From positions 190,063-254,062 of the forward strand of contig JADYZZ010000054.1 of assembly GCA_020852865.1 (NCBI GenBank): 64,000 nt of DNA. Direction: 5' to 3'. The position numbers and the translations under genes are program-made. Of this stretch, positions 52,037-61,685 are shown in pieces; the first letter of the stretch is position 1, and the number at the start of each line of letters is the position of its first letter. The notes beneath the pieces were generated by a model. It was not told the DNA's origin. It worked only from the letters and a program-made list of their open reading frames with translations, and searched no databases. This stretch comes from Rubrivivax sp. (GTDB lineage Bacteria; Pseudomonadota; Gammaproteobacteria; Burkholderiales; Burkholderiaceae_C).

Positions 52037-52908
52037 GGCGCGCCCTCCGCAGCCGCTTCGGCCAGCCACTGCACGAGCTCGGCCAGGCGGGTGCGCGTGT
52101 CGGCCAGGTCGTCGGCCGAGGCCAGAGCCACCTCGGGCATGGCGACCAGTTCGATCGTGTTCAGGATCAGCGTCTTCATCGTGTTGAAGTACTGCACGCG
52201 CCAGACGTCGCGCGTGCGCGTCGACGTGATGTGGCAGTTGCCGAAACCGCGCGAGATCATCGCCACCGGCCCTACCGGCAGCGCGCGCTCGAGCGCGGCG
52301 TGGTCCTCGGGCGTCATCGGCAGCAGCGTGAGATTGATCTGGCGCCCGGGCGGCGTCGGCGGCAGGCCGGCGCCGATCTCGGCCAGCAGCGCCGGCGAGT
52401 TCATCGCGCCGGGCTGCGGCTGCAACGCCGGCAAGGCCGGCTCGGCCGCCTTGTGCGCGGCGGCGCGCACCACGGGCGGGATGTCGCACGCCTCGAGCCA
52501 GTCGCGCACGAGGCCGCCTTCGGCGTCGAGCTCGCAGCAGCGCCACAGTCCGGCGAACACCGTTTCCTGGATGCGCAGCGCCGGCGTCGCGTCGATGCGG
52601 ATGGCGACCTCGCCTTCGCCGAGCACCTGGTTGAGCAGCTCGACGATGGCCGGCGCGAGGCCCGTGAGCTCGAGCTGCGGACGCGCCGCCTCGGCGCCTT
52701 GCAGCGCGGCGACGAGGCCGCCGAGCAGTTCACCCACCTGCGCCAGCGCCGCCGGATCCACGCGCTCGGGCACGCGCGGCATCTCGAAGGTATTCATGGC
52801 ATGCGGCATCGGCATGAAGTCGAGCTCGGCATCGTCGGCCGGCTGTGAACCGGGGCCCAGCAGCGGCGCTGCGCGCACTGGAATCGGGAACGTCGGGATG
52901 GGGGGCAT
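52033..52908 (-). CDS. hupH: [NiFe]-hydrogenase expression/maturation protein HupH/HyaF family
   Basis: 291 residues. The C-terminal domain carries the family signature (ISRGFGNCHITSTRTRD, VWRVQYFNTMKTLILNTIEL). An N-terminal PIPTFPIPVRAAPLLGPGSQP region and a middle helical domain are also as in HupH. HupH acts in maturation of uptake hydrogenase large or small subunits. No hydrogenase structural or hyp gene is in the window, so the partner enzyme must be elsewhere. ATG at 52908 has GAGGAGACTCC upstream. Confidence 0.85.
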   Translation of the reverse strand: MPPIPTFPIPVRAAPLLGPGSQPADDAELDFMPMPHAMNTFEMPRVPERVDPAALAQVGELLGGLVAALQGAEAARPQLELTGLAPAIVELLNQVLGEGEVAIRIDATPALRIQETVFAGLWRCCELDAEGGLVRDWLEACDIPPVVRAAAHKAAEPALPALQPQPGAMNSPALLAEIGAGLPPTPPGRQINLTLLPMTPEDHAALERALPVGPVAMISRGFGNCHITSTRTRDVWRVQYFNTMKTLILNTIELVAMPEVALASADDLADTRTRLAELVQWLAEAAAEGAP

Positions 52909-53012
52909 GGAGTCTCCTCGCCGTTGCGGCGCGCGTCCGTGCACCTGCACGCGCACGCCCGGGGCCGAGCATCGAAGGCTAGCGGCGCATCACGCTCGCG
53001 GCTTGTGGCAGG

Positions 53013-54608
53013 TCAAGGCGCCGCCGCGCCGGGTGCCGCGCGCGGCACCGCGGCCGCCTGCCAGCGGCCGAGCAGCGCGGCCAGCGCCAGCGGTTCGTCG
53101 GTGCGCACCGTGAGCGTCCACGCGCGTTCGGCCTCGTCCAGCGGCTGCTCGAGCGCGGCCAGCCTCTCGAGCACCGCCTCGTCGGCTTCGGAGGCGTCGC
53201 CGCCGGCAGCCTGGCGCCGGCGCACGCGCTCGTGCAGCACCGCCAGCGGCGCCTGGCAGTCGAGGATGGCGAACGGCACCTGCAGTCGGGCGGCCAGCGC
53301 GCGCATGCGCTCGCGCTGCGCGCGCTGCAGGAAGGCTGCGTCGACGATGACCGGGAAGCCCGCGCGCAGCGCATCGCCCGCGAGCAGCTCCAGCCGCGCA
53401 TAGGTGGCGTCGCTGGCCTGAGCCCGGTAGAGGTCGCCCGCGGCACGCGAGTCGGCCAGCGCCGGCAGACCGGCCAGGCGCTTGCGCTCGACGTCCGAGC
53501 GCAGCCGCACCGCGCCGGCGCGCTCGAGCAACTGCCGCGCCACCTGCGTCTTGCCGGCACCGGGCAGCCCGTGCGTGACGAGCAGCCGCGCCGTGCCCGG
53601 CTCGGCCAGGCGCTGCGCGAGGCGCAGGTAGTCGGCCGCCGTCAGCCCGGCTCCCGGCACATGCGCGGCGCTGCGCAGCGCGTGCACGAGCGCGCGCACG
53701 ACGGCGCGGTAGACGAGGAACAGCGGCAGCACGTGCAGGCCGTCGAAGTCGCCGCTCGCCTCGAGGTAGGCGTCGAGCACGCCGTAGGCGAGATCGCGCC
53801 GACCGTGCGCGAGCAGGTCCATCATGAGGTAGCCCAGATCGTTCATCGTGTCGATCCAGCGCAGGGCCGGGTCGAACTCGATGCAGTCGAAGGCCGTGAC
53901 CTCGCCGCGCGCGACGAGCACGTTGTCCAGGTGCAGATCGCCGTGGCCCTCGCGCACGCGGCCGGCGGCGCGCCGCGCGGCCAAGTGCGGCGCCAGCGCC
54001 GCCACGCGCGCCTCGAACCAGCGGCCGAGCACCGCACAGGCTTCGCGCTCGGCCGGCGGGGCCAGCGGCGCCAGCCCGGCGAGCGCACGCTCGGCGTCGC
54101 CGCGCACGGTTTCCGGCGTACCCCAGTCGGTGTCTGGCGGCGCCGCCGGCACTTCCTCGTGGAACCGCGCCAGCCGGCGCGCGAACGCGGCCAGCTGTTC
54201 GCCGTCGAGGCGGCCGCGCTCGAGCCGCTCGCTGGCCAGCGCGTGCGGCGGCAGCCGATGCATCTTCAGCGCGTACTCGACGACCGGCCCGCTGCCGCCG
54301 AACGCCGGCAGGCCGGGCGTCGCGCGCACCGGCACCACGCCGATGTAGAGCCAGGCGGCGAGCCGGCGGTTCAGGCGCAGCTCCTCCTCGCAGAAGCGGC
54401 GTCGCGCCTCGAGCGTGCCGAAGTCGAGGAAACCGAAGCGCACCGGCTTCTTGATCTTGTAGGCGAAGGCGCCGGCCAGCAGCACCCACGAAATATGCGT
54501 CTCGATCACGCTCACCGGCACGCCGCGCGACTCGAAGCGGCGCCGCAGGCCCGCCACCACGTCGAGCGGATCGCATCCGCTGGGCTGCGCGGCGAGCTTG
54601 GACAGCAT
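53013..54608 (-). CDS. Fusion of an aminoglycoside-phosphotransferase-like kinase and a P-loop kinase
   Basis: 531 residues. N-terminal half is a protein-kinase/APH fold: catalytic loop GHGDLHLDNVLV and metal-binding segment AFDCIEFDPALRWIDTMNDLGY. C-terminal half is a small P-loop NTPase with Walker A THGLPGAGKTQVA and an RSDVERKRLAG segment, like zeta-toxin or gluconate/T4 polynucleotide-kinase-type proteins. This two-domain family is widespread but substrates are unknown. It lies downstream of the Crp/Fnr gene on the same strand (99-bp gap). Confidence 0.82.
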   Translation of the reverse strand: MLSKLAAQPSGCDPLDVVAGLRRRFESRGVPVSVIETHISWVLLAGAFAYKIKKPVRFGFLDFGTLEARRRFCEEELRLNRRLAAWLYIGVVPVRATPGLPAFGGSGPVVEYALKMHRLPPHALASERLERGRLDGEQLAAFARRLARFHEEVPAAPPDTDWGTPETVRGDAERALAGLAPLAPPAEREACAVLGRWFEARVAALAPHLAARRAAGRVREGHGDLHLDNVLVARGEVTAFDCIEFDPALRWIDTMNDLGYLMMDLLAHGRRDLAYGVLDAYLEASGDFDGLHVLPLFLVYRAVVRALVHALRSAAHVPGAGLTAADYLRLAQRLAEPGTARLLVTHGLPGAGKTQVARQLLERAGAVRLRSDVERKRLAGLPALADSRAAGDLYRAQASDATYARLELLAGDALRAGFPVIVDAAFLQRAQRERMRALAARLQVPFAILDCQAPLAVLHERVRRRQAAGGDASEADEAVLERLAALEQPLDEAERAWTLTVRTDEPLALAALLGRWQAAAVPRAAPGAAAP

Positions 54609-54707
54609 GGCGGCGAGCTTGCCGCTGCACTTCGCGGGCGAACTTGACTACGCTCACGCGGGCCGACGATCGCCGCGCGCTGCGCCGCCGCGCCGCGCCG
54701 CGCGGCT

Positions 54708-55493
54708 TCAGGCCACGAACATGCGCGGCTCGGGCGCGAGGCCGGCGCGCGTGGCTCCGCGCGTGACGCGCTGCATGCGGTGCAGCCCGTCGGCGTCGAC
54801 GATCTCGATGTCGCGGTGCGACACGGCGATGCAGCCGCTTTGCGCCAGGCCGGTGAGCGCGCGGCTGACCGTCTCGTGGGCGACGCCCAGGCAGCTGGCG
54901 ATGTCGCGCCGCGTCATGCGCAGGCGCAGGCGACGGCCCGACTGCCCGAGCGCGGCCTGACGCCGCGCCAGATGCAGCAAGAAGCGCGCGACGCGCACCT
55001 CCGAACTCGGCGCAGCCATCAGGTACTGCGTGTCGCCGCGCTGGCGCAACTCGGCGCCGGTGGCACGCAGCAGCAGCCGCTCGAGCGCCGGCACCTGCCG
55101 GCTGGCGGCGAGCAACTCGGCGAAGGGCAGCACGACCACCGACGAATCCTCCAGCGCCACCGCGCTGCTCGCGTGCTGGTGGTCGCACAGGGCGTCGAGC
55201 CCCAGCATGTCGCCGTGCAGCGCGAAACCCAGCACCTGCTCGTAGCCCTCGACGTCGTTCTGGATGCACTTGAAGCTGCCCGACGCGACGCAGTACAGGT
55301 TGTGCAGCGGCTGGCCTTCGACGTAGAGCATCGCCAGCGCCGGCACGCGGCGCAGCGGATAGACGATGCGATCGGTGTCGGGGCCGGCGCACTCGCCGAT
55401 CCCGGCCCAGCGCAGCAACTCGCTGGCACGGAACTGCGCCGGTCCCCGGCGGCGTTCGTCGATGCGGGTGATGCAGGCGGCTGGCGCGTTCAT
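54708..55493 (-). CDS. Crp/Fnr-family transcriptional regulator without the FNR cysteine cluster
   Basis: 261 residues. Sensor beta-roll (LYVEGQPLHNLYCVASGSFKCI...GFALHGDMLGLDALCDHQHASSAVALEDSSV) and C-terminal helix-turn-helix LRMTRRDIASCLGVAHETVSRAL. The recognition helix HETVSRAL resembles FNR's VETISRLL (E..SR), so TTGAT-N4-ATCAA targets are plausible. The N-terminal Cys cluster that binds [4Fe-4S] in FNR is absent (only scattered Cys), so oxygen sensing is not assured. ATG at 55493 follows a GAGGAGCC site. Confidence 0.88.
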   Translation of the reverse strand: MNAPAACITRIDERRRGPAQFRASELLRWAGIGECAGPDTDRIVYPLRRVPALAMLYVEGQPLHNLYCVASGSFKCIQNDVEGYEQVLGFALHGDMLGLDALCDHQHASSAVALEDSSVVVLPFAELLAASRQVPALERLLLRATGAELRQRGDTQYLMAAPSSEVRVARFLLHLARRQAALGQSGRRLRLRMTRRDIASCLGVAHETVSRALTGLAQSGCIAVSHRDIEIVDADGLHRMQRVTRGATRAGLAPEPRMFVA

Positions 55494-55565
55494 ACGAGGC
55501 TCCTCTGCTGGCGGGGCGTCTGGACGGACCTGCACCCCTGGGCCAAGCATCGCCCCCGGCGTCGT

Positions 55566-55579
55566 TGAGCGCCATCAGC
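55566..55579. promoter_or_regulatory. Weak FNR-type box upstream of the Crp/Fnr gene
   Basis: TTGAG-CGCC-ATCAG matches the FNR consensus at 8 of 10 positions, about 80 bp before the regulator's ATG. Possible autoregulation; could be chance. Confidence 0.3.
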
Positions 55580-55661
55580 GCCGACAGCCGCGCGGCGTGG
55601 GAAGAGCAGCAAGTTGCGGCGGGCATGTCCTACCGCGTCGTAGGAAAATTCCGACTCGCGG

Positions 55662-56345
55662 TCAGGTGCCGGCCGCGTCCTCGAACAGGCGGTTCTCGAG
55701 CCCGTAGCGGATCAGCGCCGCCGTGCCGTCCAGGCCCATCTTCTCGAGCACGCGCGATTTATGCGTGCTCACCGTCTTCACCGAGAGGTGCAGCTGCTCG
55801 GCGATCTCGGTGAGGCGCTGTCCGGCGACGATGCGGCGGAAGACCTCGAACTCGCGGTCGCTGAGGCTGGCGTGGCGCGGCGCCTCGCGCAGCGTGCTCA
55901 GGCCCATCGCCAGCCGCTCGGCCAGCGCCGAGGTGACGTAGCCGCCGCCGCGGGCGACCTTGCGGATGGCCTGCACGAGCTCGTCGCCGGCGCTGTCCTT
56001 CGTCAGGTAGCCGCTGGCGCCGCAGCGGAACGCCCGCAGCGCGTACTGCTCCTCGGCGTGCATCGTGAGCACCAGCACCGCGACCTGCGGGTACTCGGTC
56101 TTGACGCGCCGGATGAGGTCCATGCCGGTCATCCCCGGCATCGACAGATCGAGCACCGCGACGTCGACCGGAACGCGGCGCAGCAGCTCGAGCGCCTCGT
56201 GGCCGTTGGCGGCCTCGCCCGCCACGTGCATGCCCGGCGTCGCCTCGAGCAGCCGGCGCAGCCCTTCGCGCATGAGCTGGTGGTCGTCGGCGAGCGCGAC
56301 GCTGATGTCGAACGACGGCGCCTGGCTCACCGGGCTGCGCTCCAC
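55662..56345 (-). CDS. NarL/FixJ-type response regulator
   Basis: 227 residues. Receiver domain with acidic pocket DDH near residue 20, phosphoacceptor D66 in VAVLDLSMPG, and the conserved Lys in GYLTKDSAG. LuxR-type helix-turn-helix follows (LSDREFEVFRRIVAGQRLTEIAEQLHLSVKTVSTHKSRVLEKM). No ATG is suitable; GTG at 56345 has AGGAG six bases upstream, while a second GTG at 56330 would also work. No histidine kinase gene is adjacent. Divergent from the stress protein gene. Confidence 0.9.
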   Translation of the reverse strand: MERSPVSQAPSFDISVALADDHQLMREGLRRLLEATPGMHVAGEAANGHEALELLRRVPVDVAVLDLSMPGMTGMDLIRRVKTEYPQVAVLVLTMHAEEQYALRAFRCGASGYLTKDSAGDELVQAIRKVARGGGYVTSALAERLAMGLSTLREAPRHASLSDREFEVFRRIVAGQRLTEIAEQLHLSVKTVSTHKSRVLEKMGLDGTAALIRYGLENRLFEDAAGT

Positions 56346-56487
56346 GTCGGCTCCTGCGGCAATCGGGACGCGGCATTGTCGCGCATGGCGGGCGCACCGC
56401 CGCGGCACGCGGGGTAGGATCGCGCTGCAGTGGCGCCGCGCCGGATGTCCATCCGCCGGCCGGCGCCGCACGCGAGGAGGAATGGTC

Positions 56488-56946
56488 ATGTACCGCAAGA
56501 TCCTGGTGCCGCTCGACGGCAGCGCCACCGCCGCGCGCGGCATGGAAGAAGCCGTCGGCCTGGCCCGCGCCACCGGCGCGAGCCTGGTCTTCGTGCATGT
56601 GATCGACGCCTTCCCGTTCACCTTCGACATGGCCAGCCCGCAGGCCTGGGAGCTGCTTGCCGACGGCCTGCGCAGACACGGCCAGGGGTTGCTCGAGCAG
56701 GCGCGCGGCGTGGCGCGCGACCACGGCGTGGCCGCAAGCGACAAGCTGATCGAGTTCCCCGCCGGCCGCGTGGCCGACGTCATCGTCGCCGAGGCCAAGG
56801 CGCAGGACTGCGATCTCATCGTGATGGGCACCCACGGCCGGCGCGGCTTCAGCCACGCCATGCTCGGCAGCGACGCCGAGCGCGTGCTGCACACGAGCAC
56901 GGTGCCGGTGCTCGTGGTGCGGCACGCCGAGGCGCGGCGCACCTGA
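56488..56946 (+). CDS. Universal stress protein (UspA family)
   Basis: 152 residues. Starts MYRKILVPLDGSATAARG, with the ATP-binding end motif GTHGRRGFSHAMLGSDAERVL followed by PVLVVR, as in ATP-binding Usp proteins. An ATG six bases upstream (56482) is also in-frame, but GGAGG is best spaced for 56488. Usp genes of this type are commonly induced by anaerobiosis or FNR-type regulators in related bacteria; here the adjacency to the response regulator and Crp/Fnr genes is the only support. Confidence 0.9.
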   Translation: MYRKILVPLDGSATAARGMEEAVGLARATGASLVFVHVIDAFPFTFDMASPQAWELLADGLRRHGQGLLEQARGVARDHGVAASDKLIEFPAGRVADVIVAEAKAQDCDLIVMGTHGRRGFSHAMLGSDAERVLHTSTVPVLVVRHAEARRT

Positions 56947-57096
56947 GCCGGAGCAGCCCGGCGCCGCGCCCGGCCTCGCCGGCGCGCCCCGGGCGCCCGT
57001 TCGCCGGACTGGGCCCCAAGCCCCGCCGCGCACGCCGCGAACGCCCCGCACGCCGCGCCGGTCGCGCCGGCGCCGAGCCTTGCGGGCCGCGGCCCA

Positions 57097-57116
57097 GGAT
57101 GCTGCGCGGAGCATCC
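57097..57116. terminator. Hairpin between convergent usp and helicase remnant
   Basis: GGATGCT-GCGCGG-AGCATCC is a perfect 7-bp stem with a 6-base loop in the 223-bp gap after the stress protein gene. No T-run. Confidence 0.45.
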
Positions 57117-57169
57117 CGTGCAATCGACAGCAAGGCGTGCCCGATTCAGGCGCGTGCGGTAGCGGTTCC

Positions 57170-58690
57170 TTACCCTGACCAGGCTGTCGTCATCAGCACC
57201 GCAAAGTCGCGCCGCGACAGCACCGCCGTGCAATCGCGCCAGTCCTTGTCGGGCGGTGCCATGGTGGCGGTGTAGCGAAGGTCGAAGCCCGTGGCCTCGC
57301 GCTGCGCGTCGATGTACTCGTCCATCTTCACGCCCAGCGCTTCGATGTCGTCGATCCACTCGTCCTTGATCGTGTCCGGGACCGAGCCGAACAGGTCATA
57401 GCGGTCGCGCATGCGGTCGGACAGGCGGTCGTAGATCTTCTCGTCGACGGTCTGCTCGTTGACCAGGTTGAGCATGTCCACGGTGTCGCGCTTCTGGCCG
57501 AAGCGCTTGATGCGGCCGATGCGCTGCTCCAGCCGTGTCGGGTTCCAGGGCAGGTCGACGTTCACCAGTGTGCCCAGGGTCTGCAGGTTCAGGCCTTCGC
57601 AGGCCGCATCCGTGGCCACCATGATCCGGATCTGGTGCTCTGCCACCATCTTCTTCAGCGTCTCTCGCTCGCACGACACGCTGTCGCCGCGCTGGTACAG
57701 CCGGCTGCGGCCGGCGCCGGCATACAGGCCGATGGCCTCAATCGGGTAGCGCTGCGCCAGCTGCTCCGCCACCCAGCGCGCCGTGTCGTAGTACTGGCTG
57801 AAGACGATCACGCCGAGGCCCAGCCACTTCTCGCGGTCCAGGTAGTACAGCAGCGCCGCCAGCTTGGGGTCGGACTCGATGCGCTCCAACCGGTTCAGCA
57901 GCCGTTCCAGGGCCTCGCGTTCGTCGCCGGTTTCCACGGCCAGCTCGGCATCGTCTTCGTCCTCCTCCTCGCGCAGCGTCTGGCCTTCCAGCAGCGCCCG
58001 CACCGTGTTCAGGCCCGCGTGGATGGTCGAGCAGATGCGCTGCTCGACCAGGTTCTTCATGAACCCGCCGCCGCCCCCGCGCCCCTGGCCACGCGCGCTC
58101 AAGGCCTTGCCGAAGGCGCGTGCTTCCCGGTAGGCCTCGCGGAAGTCTTCGCTGGTGCGCAAGGCTTTGGCTTCGAACAGGGCGTCGAAGCCCTGCGGCT
58201 CGCGGACCAGCTGGCGATCGGGGTGCACGTCCACGCCCACCCGTGCCAGCAGGCCGGCATCCTCCAGGCTCACGCGCTTGCGCAGCACAACGTGCCGCAC
58301 CAGGGGGTTCTCACGCTGGAAAAACGTGGCGCCGGACACCTGCCGGTGCAGCTCGTCTTCCAGGATCTCGCGCGTGTCCTCGCTCAGGTCGGCCAGCGAC
58401 TTGGCTGTCTGGGTTTCGCCGTTCACCAGGCCCAGGTCCTGGCGGATCGCACTGAACAGCCGCCGGGCGCGCGGCTCGCGCGTGGAGTCCACCAGCGGCA
58501 ACGGGGAGCGCAGCAACTCCCACGCGTGCTCGGCCGACGTCACCTCCTGCCGGCCCGCCAGGATCTCCAGCACCTCGCCGGCCCGATGCCAGGCCGCGAA
58601 GTCGTTGCCCAGCACGAAGTTGCCGCGCCCCTGGTGCAGGATGCCGATCAGGTCCCACAAGTCCTGCGGCTGGGTCTGGATCGGCGTCGC
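57170..58690 (-). pseudogene. SNF2/DEAD-type helicase, C-terminal half, cut by an IS element
   Basis: About 505 residues of a superfamily 2 ATPase. It begins inside motif III (LTATPIQT) with LWDLIGILHQGRGNFVLG after it, and contains the complete C-terminal RecA lobe: VIVFSQYYDTARWVAEQL, RIMVATDAACEGLNLQ (motif V) and NPTRLEQRIGRIKRFGQ (motif VI). Motifs I and II are missing. The frame continues into IS-derived sequence to 58741 without homology. Resembles HepA-like helicases of phage-defence or plasmid islands. Codon use is less GC-extreme than the neighbours, which suggests transfer. Unlikely to be active. Confidence 0.85.
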
Positions 58691-58786
58691 TGTCAGGAGT
58701 CGGCGTAATCCGGCCAGCCGGAGTCGGCGTATACCGGCCACTCGGGGCGGTGCCGAAGAGCATCTCGAAGCACCCTGTGGACGGCG
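58691..58786. mobile_element. Terminal region of an IS21-family element
   Basis: TGTCA at 58691 is a plausible IS21-type end (5'-TG), lying exactly where helicase similarity stops. Two imperfect 24-25 bp repeats follow, starting GAGTCGGCGTAATCCGG (58697) and GAGTCGGCGTATACCGG (58721), like the multiple terminal repeats of IS21 elements. The 3' part of an istB gene comes next. Confidence 0.65.
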
Positions 58787-59104
58787 CTATCTTGCCGTGC
58801 TGACGGAGCCCTTCGGGGGTGCTTTCTTGGACGCCGGCGCGACCTTGGGATCGCGGTATGACGGCCCGTCGAGTTCCAGGCAGTAGGCGTTGTGGCGCAG
58901 CCGGTCCAATGTCGCCGAGGCCAGCAGCCGGTTGGTGGCGAAGGCCTGATCCCACTCGTCGAAGTCCAGGTTGCTGGTGACGATGGTGGCGGCCTGTTCG
59001 TAGCGCTCGGCGATCAGGTCGTGCAGATCCTCGTCGGCCGGCGCGCGCAGCGGCTTTCCGCCGCCAAAGCGAGGCATCCGGCGCCCTGCAACGTGCACAA
59101 ACAC
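58787..59104 (-). pseudogene. istB: istB, 3' fragment of an IS21-family transposition helper gene
   Basis: 105 codons. From about 59062 downwards the sequence is typical IstB C-terminus: KPLRAPADEDLHDLIAERY, then QAATIVTSNLDFDEWDQAF and LDRLRHNAYCLELDGPSYRD. The ATP-binding Walker motifs and the whole istA transposase gene are absent, so the copy cannot move by itself. The first 14 codons read from 59104 have no IstB similarity and mark another junction. Confidence 0.85.
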
Positions 59105-59188
59105 GGCAGCGACTGGCCCATCTTCGGCCTGCAGTACGGTGAGGCGCTGGCGCTGCTATCCGACTGTCTGAAGCTCAGAAAGGGCGTC

Positions 59189-59690
59189 ATGTCCAGCGCT
59201 CAGGAGGCCGAGATCGCGCGCTGGCCGGCTTCGCAATCGCCAGAGGAGTCGACCGCGGCTCGCCTTGCTGCTGAGCGGGAAGCGCTGAGGCCCCGACACT
59301 CGCACGCGGTGATTGACCTGGTGCGTCGGGCCGGCGTCTCTGTCGATCGGTGGTTCGTGAGAGCAAACGGGACACCGGCGGTGAGCCCGAGAAGCAACCC
59401 AGCCTATTGCTACAACTGGTCCTTCGGGGGCGGGCAGGAGCCGGCGGTGGCATGCCTGTGGCACGCATCGATGAGGGTGCTCGACGGACGCATTCAGTTC
59501 CAGAGCAACCTGCGCGCACTGGCGACCAAGCTCGAAGAGATTGCGGTGGACCCCGCTCGGCCCGTGGAGCACCGCGAACGCGCCCGCCCCCAAGCGGCGC
59601 GGGCCAGGCAGCTGGACGACTTGATCCGGGGCTGCGCGAATGCTGGCCGAGATGTCAGAGTCATCGTCAACGAAGGTTGCCGTCCTTTGC
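59189..59690 (+). pseudogene. Fragment of an unrecognised protein in the mobile-element scar
   Basis: From ATG 59189 about 165 codons look coding: HAVIDLVRRAGVSVDRWFV, then NPAYCYNWSFGGGQEP, ACLWHASMRV, an Arg-rich helix and DVRVIVNEGC. The frame stays open beyond this but loses protein-like character before trpG, so the 3' end given is approximate. Codon use is visibly less GC-biased in third positions than in neighbours. I have an uncertain memory of similar N-terminal domains beside restriction-type nucleases; no firm family can be named. Confidence 0.45.
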
Positions 59691-59975
59691 ATTGCGAGGC
59701 TGACTCGATTGATGCTCAACGAGCGAGCGGCACCTTGCGGTCCGGCCATAATGCGAGTCATGTCTGCGATCCGTCCGATCACCGCAGCGCGCTCCGGTTG
59801 GCGTTGGCGCAAGCCATCGGCCTGACCACCCCTACGCGCCCCCGGCGGGCGCCTTCCGTCCCCACCCAGCACGGCGCGCCGGCCTCGCCAGCGCCGCAAG
59901 CAGCGGGTATCAAAGCGGGTACCGAATCAGGATGCCCTTGCGAACATCCCATGAAGTCCGAGGGTTGGAGCGCCC

Positions 59976-60569
<594 letters not shown>

Positions 60570-60613
60570 AGCCGGGGATCACGCCCGCCCCCCCGCGCCC
60601 CGAAAGCACGACG

Positions 60614-61654
60614 ATGAGCATCACCAACACCGACGCGCTGGTGCGCGTCATCGAGCACCGCGAGATCTTCCACGACGAGATGCTGGCGCTGATGCGCCGC
60701 ATCATGGGCGGCGAGATGAGCCCGGTAATGATCGCCGCGCTCACGATGGGCCTGCGCGTGAAGAAGGAGACGATCGGCGAGATCGCCGCCGCCGCGCAGG
60801 TGATGCGCGAGTTCGCGCTGCCGGTGCCGGTGGCCGAGCGCCGGCATCTGGTGGACATCGTCGGCACCGGCGGCGACAGCTCGCACACCTTCAACATCAG
60901 CACGGCGGCGATGTTCGTCGCCGCCGCCGCCGGAGCGCGCGTGGCCAAGCACGGCGGGCGCGCAGTCTCGTCCACCTCGGGCAGCGCCGACGTGCTCGAG
61001 GCGCTGGGCGCCTACATCATGCTCACGCCCGAGCAGGTGGCGGCCTGCCTGGCCGAGACCGGCATCGGCTTCATGTTCGCGCCCAGCCACCACAGCGCGA
61101 TGAAGCACGCCGCGCCGGTGCGCAAGGAGCTGGGCGTGCGCACCATCTTCAACATCCTCGGCCCGCTCACCAACCCGGCCGGCGCGCCCAACCAGCTGCT
61201 CGGCGTCTTCCACCCCGACCTCGTCGGCATCCAGGTGCGCGTGCTGCAGCGCCTGGGCAGCGAGCATGTGATGGTGGTCTACGGCATGAACGGCATGGAC
61301 GAGGTGTCGCTGTCGGGCGAGACGCTGGTGGGCGAGCTCGTCGCCGGCGAGGTGCGCGAATACACCGTGCACCCGAGCGACTTCGGGCTGCCGGTGTACG
61401 ACGCGCGCGTGCTGCGCGTGGCCGACAAGGAGGAGTCGGTGGCCTGCATCCAGCGCGCGCTGGCCGACGAGGACGGGCCGGTGCGCGACGTCGTGCTGCT
61501 CAACGCCGGCGCGGCGCTGTACTGCGCGGGCGTGGCCGCGTCGGTGGGCGAAGGCGTCAAGCGCGCGCGCGAGGCGGTGGCCTCGGGCGCGGCACTGGCC
61601 AAGCTCAGCCAGTGGGTGGCGCTGACGCAGAAGTTCCGGCCGGCCGCGGGCTGA
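60614..61654 (+). CDS. trpD: Anthranilate phosphoribosyltransferase
   Basis: Second step of tryptophan synthesis: anthranilate plus PRPP. 346 residues from the chosen ATG. PRPP-binding [43 protein letters not shown], and the anthranilate-site segment [35 protein letters not shown] overlapping the trpG stop (60566) would add 16 unconserved residues; ATG 60614 gives the family start [15 protein letters not shown]. Confidence 0.95.
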   Translation: MSITNTDALVRVIEHREIFHDEMLALMRRIMGGEMSPVMIAALTMGLRVKKETIGEIAAAAQVMREFALPVPVAERRHLVDIVGTGGDSSHTFNISTAAMFVAAAAGARVAKHGGRAVSSTSGSADVLEALGAYIMLTPEQVAACLAETGIGFMFAPSHHSAMKHAAPVRKELGVRTIFNILGPLTNPAGAPNQLLGVFHPDLVGIQVRVLQRLGSEHVMVVYGMNGMDEVSLSGETLVGELVAGEVREYTVHPSDFGLPVYDARVLRVADKEESVACIQRALADEDGPVRDVVLLNAGAALYCAGVAASVGEGVKRAREAVASGAALAKLSQWVALTQKFRPAAG

Positions 61655-61685
61655 GCCGGTCACGAGCGCCGCGTCGCCACCCGCC

